From Welwitschia mirabilis (Eukaryota; Gnetophyta; Gnetopsida; Welwitschiales), in assembly GCA_051453625.1 (NCBI GenBank), contig JBOZIK010000001.1, positions 210,713,227 through 210,777,226 of the forward strand: a DNA stretch of 64,000 bases. Reading direction: 5' to 3'. Position numbers and translations under genes: made by a program. Below the pieces are notes generated by a model that did not search any database, was not told the DNA's origin, and worked only from the letters and a program-made list of their open reading frames with translations. Within the stretch, counting starts at the first letter, position 1. Each line of letters starts with the position of its first letter. This document shows positions 24,391 through 35,209 of this stretch, piece by piece.

Positions 24391-26245
24391 ACAAGATTTT
24401 TCTCTCTTTTTCCATAAACAACAGATTAATTCAAATGTCACATGATAATGAGTGATTTGATTAGTTTTTACAATGTTTTAATAGTGGTATCAGACTGAAT
24501 TTGATTAAAATTTGATTGAATTTCAAGAATTTGACTAAGTTTGATTAAATTAGATTAAATTTGATTAAGTTTAAACTAGGTTTAACTAAATTTGATGAAG
24601 TTTAACTATGTTTTTTAAATTTTTGACTAGGTTTAGATTAAATTTGTAACTAAGTTTAGAAGGAATTTGAATCAATTTGGATGCCTTTCTTCTAGCGCTA
24701 AACTGTTGCTACTCTTTTTCCTATCCTAAGCTTCTAATTTGATTTTAATTGATTTTATGAAAAATTTGATGAAAGTTTACTTGGCTAATGAGGTCTTATC
24801 TTTGAAAGTAATAGATAAAATTAATGTAAAAGGTATTTTAACATGATTATGCTTGTTCATGCTAGTACAAGATAAGGGAAAACTAATAATCAAAGTCATG
24901 AATTACTTTTTAAGATTTCTAATGAGAATGAAGCTTGAGGGATTTAATTAAAGCTTAAGCAATATAAATCATTTATTGATTTATCCTAGTAATTTTTGAA
25001 TTTTTGATCAAAAATGTAATGGAGGTATTTCTTTTAAATGAATGTACTATTATGTAAAGAGGATGATACTTCTACTTATTTTAATGAGACTAAAATTATT
25101 CAACAAAATCTTTCTAAAACATAAATATATAATGTTGTAAATTTATTTCAAATCAATATAGTAAATTGACTTTATGTTATGAAACTAAGATTGCTAAAGA
25201 AAGGTAATACCTAAGGACACTTCCATAAAATTTGAGAGTTTGCATTTGCTATTAATAAAAATAGGGGCATATTTTTTTAATCTTAAGTTGCATGACAAAA
25301 ACTTATCAAAACTTAAAAATAATATGTAATCTAGAAAAAACTTTTATTTGATAAAGATATCTCAAAAATTTTAAGAACACTCACAAGAAAAGTGATTAAT
25401 TTTTAGTGAACACAAGAAAATAAATTTCTATAATTTTTAAGAAAGAAAAGCATGTATGTCATAGGAGAACTTGCTATATTCGATTCTCTCAATTCCCTAC
25501 TCCATGCTTTATTTAGAGGGTTCTGTAGTGACCCTATCTATCTAATTTTTATATATCTGTACTTCCATCTAATATGTTTCNNNNNNNNNNNNNNNNNNNN
25601 NNNNNNNNNNNNNNNNNNNNNNNNNNNNNNNNNNNNNNNNNNNNNNNNNNNNNNNNNNNNNNNNNNNNNNNNNNNNNNNNATTTCTATAATTTTTAAGAA
25701 AGAAAAACATGTATGTCATAGGAGAACTTGCTATATTTTATTCTCTCAATTCCCTTCTTCATTCTTTATTTAGAGGGTTCTAGAGTGATCCTCTCTATCT
25801 AATTTTTCTATATCTCTACTTCAATCTACTAGGTGTTTTTTTTTTTCTTAATGAAACTTTCTTTGAATGACACTCCCTTTTGATGTGTTTTTTTCCTCCT
25901 TACCTTGGCTTTGTTACATTATGTCTTTAATGTATTATGTGTTTCTCTAATGAAATACATTCCTCTAATTGATGATCCTCTCACTATCATGTGATGTATT
26001 TTTGCCTTCTCTTCTTTGCTTTTGTGAATTTTTAAATGTTTCTTCTCTTTTGACTTCCATTTTTAATTTTTCCTTCCCCTTAACCTCCACTACATTCCTT
26101 GTGTTTTCTCAATTTTTTTGCTTTTTGTAGCATTTCCTTTGTTTCCATGAATGTCTTCTCTTTCTTAGTTTCACTACCCCCTTTATGTCTAGGGGTGAGC
26201 ACCACTACATGATATGATGGAAATTTTAAAAAAAAAGAAAAAAAA
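24391..26245 (+). mobile_element. Unclassified insert splitting gypsy II RT from RNase H
   Basis: The gypsy II protein reading stops in the RT thumb (PLKDVILDEICLFL) at about 26246 and resumes near 24390, so about 1.85 kb is inserted. On the plus strand, TGGTATCAGA at 24485-24494 matches the first ten bases of a copia primer-binding site. It is followed by a leader of repeated GATTAAATTT and TTTGACTAAG words (24495-24670). A purine run, AGGGGTGAG, lies near 26190. An A-rich stretch with G interruptions (26228-26254) lies near the right edge. A small non-autonomous copia or TRIM-like element is possible. No coding domain was recognised, and I could not prove paired LTRs. Confidence 0.5.
25424..25837. 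repeat. Direct duplication around the 100-N gap at 25581-25680
   Basis: About 157 bases at 25424-25580 recur at 25681-25837 with some differences. The left copy ends at the gap, and the right copy starts at it and continues. Both copies belong to the insert in gypsy II. Confidence 0.82.
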
Positions 26246-26630
26246 AGAAAAAGACATATTTCATCCAAGATGACATCCTTAAGAGGAAAAACATGAGTGA
26301 TAAGTTCAACTTTAGTAAGTGTCATATTCTTAAAAATTACATGTTCAAAAAATATATCCTTTGTAACTATTAAATTACATTTTTCCCAATTAAGTATAGA
26401 ATTTTCATTATTTCAGCATATGAGAACTAAGTATAAGTGATGTAAATAGGAATTCAACCTTTCACTAAACATAGAAAATTCATCCATGAAAAATTTAATA
26501 AATTTCTCAATCATATTAAAGAAGATACTTGTCATGAATTGTTGAAAGGTGATTAAACCATTATAAAGATCAAACCACATTATTTTATAGCATGTAAAAG
26601 TGTGTGTTTTTTTTTTTTTTAGTTTGTAAG
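26246..26630 (-). mobile_element. Gypsy II RT palm and thumb
   Basis: A minus-strand reading with few stops, corresponding to the second half of an Athila-like RT. It shows THTFTCYKIMWFDLYNGLIT, then FMTSIFFNMIEKFIKFFMDE with FSMF, then LNWEKCNLIVTKDIFFEHVI. The catalytic pair normally read as FMDDF is FMDEF, an Asp to Glu change at the second metal-binding residue. The upstream half, ending NNQIEVIP, lies at 35210 on the other side of copia C. Confidence 0.9.
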
Positions 26631-26817
26631 TGTTGAAAATAGAGAAGCAAGAAAGCATAATAAGATTTTTGAAATTAAAATTTTTGTTTCTCTAGAATAT
26701 TTGATCATTTTTATTTCATTAAAGAGCTTTCTTATAAGGACAACTACATCATTATGTTTTTATAGGATTTTCATGTACCCTTAGATGTATAACCCCAATG
26801 TGCACGAAAATCTTAGA
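26631..26817 (-). mobile_element. 3' LTR of copia C
   Basis: This 187-bp segment aligns along its length with 35022-35209. Shared blocks include TTTTTGTTTCTCTA, the TATTTCATT word and the ATACATCTA...GTGCAC words. On the minus strand it follows the purine tract AAGGGGGAA (near 26818-26828), a good polypurine tract. Its low-coordinate edge starts with TGTTGAAA, that is CA at the LTR end. Confidence 0.8.
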
Positions 26818-26989
26818 AATTCCCCCTTAATGTGGGAATGTGCTCTTTTCTAAGGGAAAAATTCTTGTGAAAAAGCCTTGGGAATGCAACCTACAATAAA
26901 GCTGCCTTAAAGGAGTTTTTATGTGGAAAAATTACTTTATTAAAGAATTAGTCAATTTATTGCTATACATCCTATAGTAGATAGGGCTT

Positions 26990-27245
26990 ATTATGTGCAT
27001 TACACATCCCATAATGCTAGGCCAAAAATTTACTACACATTTTATAATACTAGGCCATAATTGTACTACACATTTCATAGTACTANNNNNNNNNNNNNNN
27101 NNNNNNNNNNNNNNNNNNNNNNNNNNNNNNNNNNNNNNNNNNNNNNNNNNNNNNNNNNNNNNNNNNNNNNNNNNNNNNNNNNNNNAAATTTACTACACAT
27201 TTTATAATACTAGGCCATAATTGTACAACACATTTCATAGTACTA
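26990..27245. repeat. ~30-bp imperfect tandem repeat upstream of the copia C 3' LTR
   Basis: The unit is roughly TACTACACATTTTATAATAC followed by TAGGCCAAAAATT. It occurs about three times at 26993-27085 and again in the right-hand copy after the N run 27086-27185. The two sides of the gap are the same 60 bases (27026-27085 and 27186-27245) with one mismatch, so the array is shorter than it looks. Confidence 0.78.
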
Positions 27246-27868
27246 GGATCAAAAGTGACTTTAATAAAAGATTTAAAAAGTTAAATTAAGTTCATAATGT
27301 ATAATAAAGAATGAATTTGAATTAACTCAATATCAATCCAATATATTGGATTGATAATACTAGAACTTCTCTAGACCAAGAATCTTTATTTAAGTATTAG
27401 TTGTTGGTTTCGTAGTCAGATGATGTACTAGTGTAATAAATTTATGTTGTATAAGTTTCTTAATTTTATGAACCAACTCCTATGTACCATTTTCTATAAG
27501 TGCATAGTATTCTTTTTCATTGCTTAAATCCACTGATTNNNNNNNNNNNNNNNNNNNNNNNNNNNNNNNNNNNNNNNNNNNNNNNNNNNNNNNNNNNNNN
27601 NNNNNNNNNNNNNNNNNNNNNNNNNNNNNNNNNNNNNNGTATTCTTTTTTCATGGCTTAAATCCACTAATTATGTAGAATAATGTCTTTCAAAGAAGTTG
27701 GTTTACTATCAAATGTCAAGTGAAGCTCATAATCATCATCATCATGAAATGTATGTAAGTCATGTTTAGTTCTAATTTTATCCTTCTCATTATCATGAAC
27801 ATCTTCGAGAGTGGAGTGTAATCAAATACTTTAAGATCATATCTAGGTAGTATTATATTTTTCGATTA
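27246..27868 (-). mobile_element. Copia C: RT N-terminus and linker
   Basis: On the minus strand this reads SKNIIPRYDLKVFDYTPLSK, then ELHLTFDSKPTSLKDII, then MKKEYYALIENGT*ELV. These are the plant copia segment before RT and the N-terminal RT motif usually read as M..E..AL..N.TW.LV. Sequence after that motif no longer aligns to RT, so the palm and RNase H are missing. A 32-bp overlap duplication surrounds the gap at 27539-27638. Confidence 0.75.
27507..27671. repeat. Short direct duplication around the 100-N gap at 27539-27638
   Basis: The 32 bases before the gap (27507-27538) recur directly after it (27639-27671), with two differences and one extra T. It is the shortest of the overlap duplications. 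Confidence 0.75.
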
Positions 27869-28648
27869 NNNNNNNNNNNNNNNNNNNNNNNNNNNNNNNN
27901 NNNNNNNNNNNNNNNNNNNNNNNNNNNNNNNNNNNNNNNNNNNNNNNNNNNNNNNNNNNNNNNNNNNNNNNNNNNNNNNNNNNNNNNNNNNNNNNNNNNN
28001 NNNNNNNNNNNNNNNNNNNNNNNNNNNNNNNNNNNNNNNNNNNNNNNNNNNNNNNNNNNNNNNNNNNNNNNNNNNNNNNNNNNNNNNNNNNNNNNNNNNN
28101 NNNNNNNNNNNNNNNNNNNNNNNNNNNNNNNNNNNNNNNNNNNNNNNNNNNNNNNNNNNNNNNNNNNNNNNNNNNNNNNNNNNNNNNNNNNNNNNNNNNN
28201 NNNNNNNNNNNNNNNNNNNNNNNNNNNNNNNNNNNNNNNNNNNNNNNNNNNNNNNNNNNNNNNNNNNNNNNNNNNNNNNNNNNNNNNNNNNNNNNNNNNN
28301 NNNNNNNNNNNNNNNNNNNNNNNNNNNNNNNNNNNNNNNNNNNNNNNNNNNNNNNNNNNNNNNNNNNNNNNNNNNNNNNNNNNNNNNNNNNNNNNNNNNN
28401 NNNNNNNNNNNNNNNNNNNNNNNNNNNNNNNNNNNNNNNNNNNNNNNNNNNNNNNNNNNNNNNNNNNNNNNNNNNNNNNNNNNNNNNNNNNNNNNNNNNN
28501 NNNNNNNNNNNNNNNNNNNNNNNNNNNNNNNNNNNNNNNNNNNNNNNNNNNNNNNNNNNNNNNNNNNNNNNNNNNNNNNNNNNNNNNNNNNNNNNNNNNN
28601 NNNNNNNNNNNNNNNNNNNNNNNNNNNNNNNNNNNNNNNNNNNNNNNN

Positions 28649-29080
28649 TAATGAAATACACCCCAATCATTTGAGAATAGTTATCAATAAAAGAGATAAA
28701 ATAACAAAAGCTATGAATAGTGGTAAAAATAACAAAGGGTATGAATAGTGGAAAGTGGCATAGGTCCACATAGATCACTATGAATAAGTAGAATCTTTTG
28801 ATTGACATGACATTACGTAAAGTAAGCCACTATTGATTTGCTTTATCCATAATACATGCTTTATACTAAGTAAAATCTTATGAAATAAATGAAAGAAACT
28901 AGTGATAATTCTCACATATTACATTCATCATATGAGGAGTATGATATTCTAGTTGAGCATGTCATAATAGTGAGGAAGAGATCTCATCTTTGGAAATTAT
29001 GTAAGCAATTTCTCATATTTTGGTACAACTATGAAGATGAATACAATTCTTATCCAGCACCCTTTCATAATTAGTTATTA
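28649..29080 (-). mobile_element. Copia C: integrase start and gag-pre-integrase
   Basis: The minus strand reads CIMDKANQ, then SIKRFYLFIVIYVDLCHFP and CYFISFIDNYSQMIGVYF. This matches the copia pattern C..GK...F, H.D.CGP and YF..FIDD.SR..WVYF. The zinc-finger Cys and the first catalytic Asp region are recognisable. The rest of the integrase lies in the N run 27869-28648. Confidence 0.85.
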
Positions 29081-29238
29081 ACTACTATCATAAATATCCA
29101 TTGATTTCTTCATTATAGAAACTGAATGATCTTCTTACACAAAAGTGGAAAGTGATAGAAGATGCAACCTCAAAGAAGGCATATACAGAACATAAGAAAA
29201 AGCTTGTGAAGAGATTGATATCAAGTTAAGGATAAACA

Positions 29239-29774
29239 AACAATATCCTTCTACTAAAACTAGAATTCTATCTCCCAAATAAACCTAACTTGATGCTTTA
29301 ACAAAGTGATTAAAATAATCATGTTAATAAATTATGTGATAAGTTGCACCTGTGACAAGAATCCATGTCTTTTTATGAGCTATGTGCTTACTCATACTTA
29401 TAAGTCAAAATTATCAAAGACTGTATTTGACTCAAAATTTTAAATAGCATTAAAAANNNNNNNNNNNNNNNNNNNNNNNNNNNNNNNNNNNNNNNNNNNN
29501 NNNNNNNNNNNNNNNNNNNNNNNNNNNNNNNNNNNNNNNNNNNNNNNNNNNNNNNNAACAATATTATTCTACTAAAACTAGAATTCTATCTCCCAAATAA
29601 ACCTGACTTGATGCTTTAACAAAGTGATTAAAATAATCATGTCAATAAATTATGTGATGAGTTGCACCTGTGATAAGAATTCATGTTCTTTCATGAGTTA
29701 TGTGCTTACTCATACTTATAAGTTAAAATTATCAAAGACTATATTTGACTCAAAATTTTAAATAGAATTAGAAA
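29239..29774. repeat. Direct duplication around the 100-N gap at 29457-29556
   Basis: About 218 bases at 29239-29456 recur at 29557-29774 with few substitutions. The protease segment of copia C is therefore present twice. The left copy stops at the gap, and the right copy continues into the zinc knuckle. Confidence 0.88.
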
Positions 29775-29920
29775 AAAATAGATTCTTCAATAGTTACATT
29801 TACCTTAGGTGTAGACTTTATCTTGTCTAAAGATATCCTACAGAAGTCTATAGTATAACTTTATCTTTCACATTATGAACACTAATATTTGTTTTTATTA
29901 GGATTCATACTATGCTAAAC
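29290..29920 (-). mobile_element. Copia C: zinc knuckle and protease
   Basis: The minus strand reads KTWILVTGATYHI, then DYFNHFVKASS.VYLGDRIL, VEGY, LYMPSLRLHLLSLSTFV and MDIYDSS. This is the copia aspartic protease followed by the gag-pre-integrase entry. The catalytic DTGA is VTGA, an Asp to Val loss. Just upstream (about 29855-29900) a decayed CCHC knuckle reads C-S-x-C-E-R-x-S-Y-T-I-D-F-C, with the His changed to Tyr. Confidence 0.85.
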
Positions 29921-30263
29921 TTGCTTCTTATTTGGCTAAATCTAATTAGGCTTATTTTTTTATGGTTTCTATGAAACCTTATCATCATGTGATTTATTTT
30001 GTGGATGGGAGTNNNNNNNNNNNNNNNNNNNNNNNNNNNNNNNNNNNNNNNNNNNNNNNNNNNNNNNNNNNNNNNNNNNNNNNNNNNNNNNNNNNNNNNN
30101 NNNNNNNNNNNNTATCTTTCACATTATGAACACTGATATTTGTTTTTATTAGGATTCATACTATGATAAACTTGCTTCTTATTTGGCTAAATCTAATTAG
30201 GCTTATTTTTTTATGGTTTCAATGAAACCTTATCATCATGTGATTTATTTTGTGGATGGGAGT
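29862..30263. repeat. Direct duplication around the 100-N gap at 30013-30112
   Basis: About 151 bases at 29862-30012 recur at 30113-30263, nearly identical. Both begin TATCTTTCACATTATGAACA and end GTGGATGGGAGT. Confidence 0.88.
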
Positions 30264-30698
30264 TTCTGGAAGACTATTTACATTAACAAGGAGGACCACA
30301 AGAATGAGAAACTTTGAATGTCACATCACAGGATGAAGATCCTGTGATATTAAATTACACTTCTATGATAATAAAGTCCTTACTAAGCATGTCAAAGTTC
30401 ATATTACATTNNNNNNNNNNNNNNNNNNNNNNNNNNNNNNNNNNNNNNNNNNNNNNNNNNNNNNNNNNNNNNNNNNNNNNNNNNNNNNNNNNNNNNNNNN
30501 NNNNNNNNNNTGAAACCTTATCATCATGTGATTTATTTTGTGGATGGGAGTTTCTAGAAGACTATTTACATTAACAAGGAGGACCACAATAATGAGAAAC
30601 TTTGAATGTCACATCAGAGGATGAAAATCTTGTGATATTAAATAACACTTATATGGTAATAAGGTGCTTACTAAGCATGTTAAAGTTCATCTTACATA
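30223..30698. repeat. Direct duplication around the 100-N gap at 30411-30510
   Basis: About 188 bases at 30223-30410 recur at 30511-30698. Part of this block also lies in the previous duplication, so the words TGAAACCTTATCATCATGTG and GTGGATGGGAGT occur three times within 0.6 kb. Confidence 0.88.
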
Positions 30699-30717
30699 GC
30701 TACTTACTTCCATGAAT

Positions 30718-30939
30718 AGATAGAATGTAGCTATGAAGAGACGAATCCTCCAAATAGTAATGAATCAAGTTGACATAANNNNNNNNNNNNNNNNNNNNNN
30801 NNNNNNNNNNNNNNNNNNNNNNNNNNNNNNNNNNNNNNNNNNNNNNNNNNNNNNNNNNNNNNNNNNNNNNNNNNNNNNAGATAGAATGTAGCTATGAAGA
30901 GATGAATCCTCCAAATAGTAATGAATGAAGTTGACATAA
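30718..30939. repeat. Direct duplication around the 100-N gap at 30779-30878
   Basis: 61 bases ending at the gap (30718-30778) recur directly after it (30879-30939) with two differences. Confidence 0.85.
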
Positions 30940-31307
30940 TGAATGCATACTTGATTCTTTGGGTTTGTCTTTGTAACATTTTCCTTAGTATCCATCATAT
31001 GAGCTATGAGCTAATGTATCTTTCCTTTCTTATAATGAAGGATATTCATGCTCATAATAAGGTTGATTAATTCTAGATCATTCTTTACATAAAATATATC
31101 TTGTAAAGTAAAATAGTTGGTATACTTAGAATTACTTCTATCAACCAAATTTTTACGTGAAGTAACCAATTATTTTCACATTATCTCTATGAGATTACTA
31201 TTCATGGATTTCTATGCATTGTCTTCATCTTGATTCTAAACACGGACATGCACTGTATTGAAAAACTTTTTATCAAATCCATAAATGTGCGTTATAGACA
31301 TAAAATC

Positions 31308-31965
31308 TTTATTTCATTCCTCCCAAATTTGATCATCATGTAGAGTCATCCTAAGATTGATTATGGTTCTTATAGTAAATTCTAGTGTGAAGCTATGTGA
31401 TAAGATCTAGAATCTACCTTTTTATGTTAAAGCCATGATGAATTCTAAGAAGATGTAAAAGAGGCTTGATAAGTTATGAGGTAAAGTCAAATTTTAGAGG
31501 GATATTTCTTACATCCACTACTAAAATTATCTGTCCATTATATAAAGAAACCTTGTTAAAACCTTAAGAAAAAATAAGGAAAAAATNNNNNNNNNNNNNN
31601 NNNNNNNNNNNNNNNNNNNNNNNNNNNNNNNNNNNNNNNNNNNNNNNNNNNNNNNNNNNNNNNNNNNNNNNNNNNNNNNNNNNNNNTGTCATTTCTTCTA
31701 GCTTTGATCATCATGTAGAGTCATCCTAAGATTGATTATGATTCTTGTAGTAAATTCTAGTGTGAAGCTATGTGATAAGATCTATAATCTACTTTTTGAT
31801 GTTAAAGCCATGATGAATTCTAAGAAGATGTAAAAGAGGCTTGATAAGTTATGAGGTAAAGTCAAATTATAGAGGGATCTTTCTTACATCCACTACTAAA
31901 ATCGATCTATCCATTATATAAAGAAACCTTGTTAAAACCTTAAGAAGAAATAAGGGGAAAATGAA
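31308..31965. repeat. Direct duplication around the 100-N gap at 31587-31686
   Basis: About 270 bases before the gap recur after it with few changes. The shared block includes AGATGTAAAAGAGGCTTGAT. It falls in the expected gag region of copia C, though I could not read a gag domain with confidence. Confidence 0.87.
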
Positions 31966-32155
31966 GATAATTGTTTAGTCACAAAAAAAGGGATCCTTAT
32001 CTCATTCACAATTTCAAGTAATTATTCAAGTCACAATGCAATTAAAACAAAGAGATAGAAAAAATGTAATATAGAAACGTATAGTCACAATAAAAGGAAA
32101 TCAAGCCTAAAAATTTGAGTGATCTATCCAAACCATAATGTATAACAAATAAGGA

Positions 32156-33066
32156 AAACCCCCTTAACTAGTAAAAAAACCTATGCACATGAGAATAAAC
32201 AAAGGTGCTTTATTAAAATATCTTAATGTGAGCCAGGTAGTTTTAATGCAAGAGGGCCTAAATTGATTATTAGGTGATAAAATACCAAGATTGGTCAATT
32301 TTAGAGTCTACTCCTAAATTTGAATATTAATCATATCCTCTCTAAGGGTAGTATCCTTATCTCCTAAGTAAAATACAAAATATGAGTTACCTTAGTAAGC
32401 ATTCAGGTCATCATCCAATTTTAATTACCTTAGCTATAAATCCCACTTAATGAAAAGTACTATGTAATGTTAATAACCTACTTATATCTTAAACTCAATA
32501 AATTTTAAAATTAATTATACTTATGCCTTCTTATCAATTTGGTGATGCAATTCAAGNNNNNNNNNNNNNNNNNNNNNNNNNNNNNNNNNNNNNNNNNNNN
32601 NNNNNNNNNNNNNNNNNNNNNNNNNNNNNNNNNNNNNNNNNNNNNNNNNNNNNNNNCAAATAAGGAAAACCACCTTAACTAGTGAAAAACCTATGCACAT
32701 GAGAACAAACAAAGGTGCTTTATTAAAATATCTTAATGTGAGCTAGGTAGTTTTAATGCAAGAGGGTCTAAATTGATTATTAGGTGATAAAATACCAAGA
32801 TTGGTTAATTTTAGAGTCTACTCCCAAATATGAATATTAATCATGTCCTCTCTAAGGATAGTATCCTTATCTCCTAAGTAAAAACACAAAATATGAGTTA
32901 CTTAGTAAGCATTCAGGTCATCATCCAATTTTAGTTACCTTAGCTATAAACCACAATTAAGGAAAAGTACTATGCAATGTTAATAACCTACTTATATCTT
33001 AAACTCAATAAATTTTAAAATTAATTATACTTATGCCTTCCAATCAACTTGGTGATGAAATTCAAG
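32156..33066. repeat. Direct duplication around the 100-N gap at 32557-32656
   Basis: About 400 bases at 32156-32556 recur at 32657-33066 with few substitutions and indels. The left copy ends at ATTCAAG next to the Ns, and the right copy continues past it with TAGATCATAC. Confidence 0.88.
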
Positions 33067-33825
33067 TAGATCATACTAATGTTCCTCTAACCCTCATCCA
33101 ATATACCCTCGATTACCAAGGTGTATGTGGGAATCTGGACATTATGGAACTTGGGACATTTCTACTTAAGAGAGACGTAGCTCTCTTATAGCCCGAACAT
33201 CATAGTTAAGGTAGTCAAAGACTATACAACATGCTCAAAGGATAGTGTAGTCCAACACAGATATTTGTCCACGTAAGGCTCTCCATGCCCCCCACCAACT
33301 AACTCTTATTGCCAATGAAGAATATGATGAGTTTAAAGTAAATGTAATTTTTAATTTTAAAACATTAATCACAGAAATTTAAAGTAAGAGTGAAAGTTCA
33401 AAGGAAAAATAAAATACAAACACAGTAAAATACACAAAAAATGGGATCTAACTTGATATAATTAACTAAGTGGATCTTACTTAATACCTTAAACTTATCT
33501 TAATTTACATAGATCATAAAAATAAAGGTTAAGGACTTAATGAGAAAAAGATAAGAAAAATAAAGGTTAAGGACTTACAATGATGGGAAAAACACGCAAA
33601 TAACCTTAAAAAAGCACTACAAAATTCTCAAAAAAGTGAGTTTTAGTCTTACAAAAGTCAAAAAATGTCTAGAAAACACAAAAACTTGAAAAATGATTAA
33701 AAAATCAAAAATAGTTAAAAATGCCCTGTGTACACAAAATAGGGTAATGGCTAAGCAATAGCTTAGCTAAAGAACATATGTGCTTACCAAGAGAAAATAA
33801 CTAGCACAAATTTTAAGAAATCTTC

Positions 33826-33905
33826 TTTGACACCCACCAAGATTCGAACCTTTGATCATAGAGTTGAAAGATAAATGACTTTGCCACTATACTAAGAGTG
33901 TGATA
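33826..33905 (-). mobile_element. tRNA-related SINE head or tRNA relic
   Basis: On the minus strand TAGTATAGTGG (33884-33894) fits the RNA polymerase III A box TRGYNNARNNG. About 30 bases further on, GGTTCGAATCT (33840-33850) fits the B box GGTTCGANNCC with one mismatch. The D-arm and T-arm look tRNA-like, but the anticodon stem does not pair, so a working tRNA is unlikely. A tRNA-derived SINE is the better guess. Confidence 0.45.
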
Positions 33906-34619
33906 GAGCTTAAAACATGTAACAAAATTATGAAAAATAATTTTTAGTAAGCAATGATATCCAATGAATAATAGGACAAAGAGTAGGTTAGTAGGTAAGG
34001 TAGAGTAAAAGTATCATAGTGGAGTGGCTATAACAAAACAAGAATAAAGTAACAACAAAATTAAGGCTTGGGCATAGATCATAGCAAAGGAAACTTAAGA
34101 GTTTAGATTCCTAGGTTTCAAGCAGTAACAGTAGATCACATAGGCCATAGGCATAGGTTGTCATCATTAGTAAGTGATGTGTCATCAGTTGGAAGTAGGG
34201 GAATAGCTATAGGCTTTTATAGGGGGTAATATGGAGAGAAGGGATGATGATTATTATAAGAGGATGGTCAAAATTAAGTAGTAAAGCAAATGTAGTGGTA
34301 GTATAACCTACATGAGTGGCAGTAGCACTTAGTTTTAGGTGGTACAAAACATCACCTAGGAAGATCAGTCCAAGTAGGTAAGAGCACAAAGTAGACACAG
34401 GTGTAGGTGAAAGGGATGTAGTGAGTGGTTACTATGTGGTAGGATAACTAGATAAAGCATGTAGGTTACAAGTAAAATAACAGATCAATGTAGGCTAGGC
34501 AGGTATAGGCATGGATGCAATCAGGGCATCGAAGTAAGGCATGAGAAAAGCACTATGGTATGGTGCTACTGTTGTTGTGGTTAATAGAGGATGGTAGTAG
34601 GTAGCAGATTCAAAAACCT

Positions 34620-34890
34620 ACAAAAAAAAAAAAACAACTTTCTTGAAAAAAAAATGTAAAAACTTGTTTTAAACAAATATTGCCTCCTTTAAATAAAATT
34701 TACTCCTTAAAAACAAATATTTGCCCTTGTAAAAAAAATTTATTTTCTTTTAAAAAAACCCCTTCAAAATATGAAATTAGCAAAAATTACTACTTTAAAA
34801 AAAATTACCCTTTTCAAAAAACATATTTATTGCTTGAAGAACAAATATTCCTCACTGAAAATAACGTTTCATTTTCCAAAAAATAGTGAA
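34620..34890. repeat. A/T-tract repeat region
   Basis: Runs of 5-12 A alternate with pyrimidine words such as TGCCTCCTTT, TACTCCTT, TTGCCCTTG, CCCCTTC, TACCCTTTTC and TCCTCACTG at rough intervals of 25-35 bases. It lies just inside the copia C primer-binding site. The reading frame on the plus strand is only a by-product of the tracts. Confidence 0.5.
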
Positions 34891-35004
34891 AAATAGAAAA
34901 TAGGAGAAAAGGAGAAAGAAAGAAAGGGAAAAAATAAAAGCCTAAGAAGCTATAGAAAAGGGCTCAAGAAACTTTAAGAAGAGCTCCACGGGATCTCCTC
35001 CAAA

Positions 35005-35016
35005 TCTTTGATACCA
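35005..35016 (-). other. Primer-binding site of copia C
   Basis: The minus strand reads TGGTATCAAAGA, ten of twelve matching TGGTATCAGAGC, the complement of the initiator tRNA-Met 3' end. It lies five bases from the LTR edge at 35022. Confidence 0.8.
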
Positions 35017-35021
35017 CTTAT

Positions 35022-35209
35022 TGTGAAACAGAGGAGTAAGAAAGTAAGAACAAGATTTTCCAAACTATAATTTTTGTTTCTCTAAAATATTTCACCATCC
35101 TTATTTCATTGAATAGCTTACTTATAAAAGTAAGCATATTATTAGGGTTTCACTAAGATGTTTATGTATCCCTAGATGTATGACCATGATGTGCATATAA
35201 ACCTTAGCA
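35022..35209 (-). mobile_element. 5' LTR of copia C
   Basis: 188 bp on the minus strand, starting TGCTAAGGTTTATATGCAC and ending in CA (TG at 35022 on the plus strand). It aligns with 26631-26817 along its length at roughly 70-75 percent by eye, so the element is old. Immediately beyond 35209 the gypsy II RT reading starts (NQIEVIP). Confidence 0.82.

Larger units (their letters stand above)
33067..35004. other. Long noncoding leader of copia C
   Basis: Between the primer-binding site and the presumed gag lie about 1.9 kb without a recognisable domain. It holds a less AT-rich patch at 33060-33300, a tRNA-related promoter at about 33826-33905, a GT- and TAG-rich stretch at 34020-34600, and an A- and T-tract region at 34620-34890. 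Either this is an unusually long leader or further insertions lie inside it. Confidence 0.4.
26631..35209 (-). mobile_element. Copia C, inserted into gypsy II RT
   Basis: Minus-strand Ty1/copia element bounded by short paired LTRs and lying inside the gypsy II RT. From high to low coordinates: 5' LTR, PBS, a long noncoding leader, gag, zinc knuckle (about 29855-29900), protease (about 29290-29400 and its duplicate near 29610-29720), integrase start, an N run at 27869-28648, the RT start, the polypurine tract and the 3' LTR. Eight overlap duplications and eight 100-N gaps inflate its length by roughly 2 kb. No exact 5-bp target-site duplication remains (GTAAG on the left, TTAGG on the right). 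Most of RT and RNase H is absent, so the element is internally deleted. Confidence 0.85.

Noticed and set aside
27843-28808. A 321-codon minus-strand ORF
   Set aside because: Most of it is an N run. Only the first ~50 codons are sequence, and they are already described as copia C integrase.
33826-33905. A functional nuclear tRNA gene
   Set aside because: The anticodon stem does not pair and the acceptor stem is not clear. Only the A and B boxes are tRNA-like.
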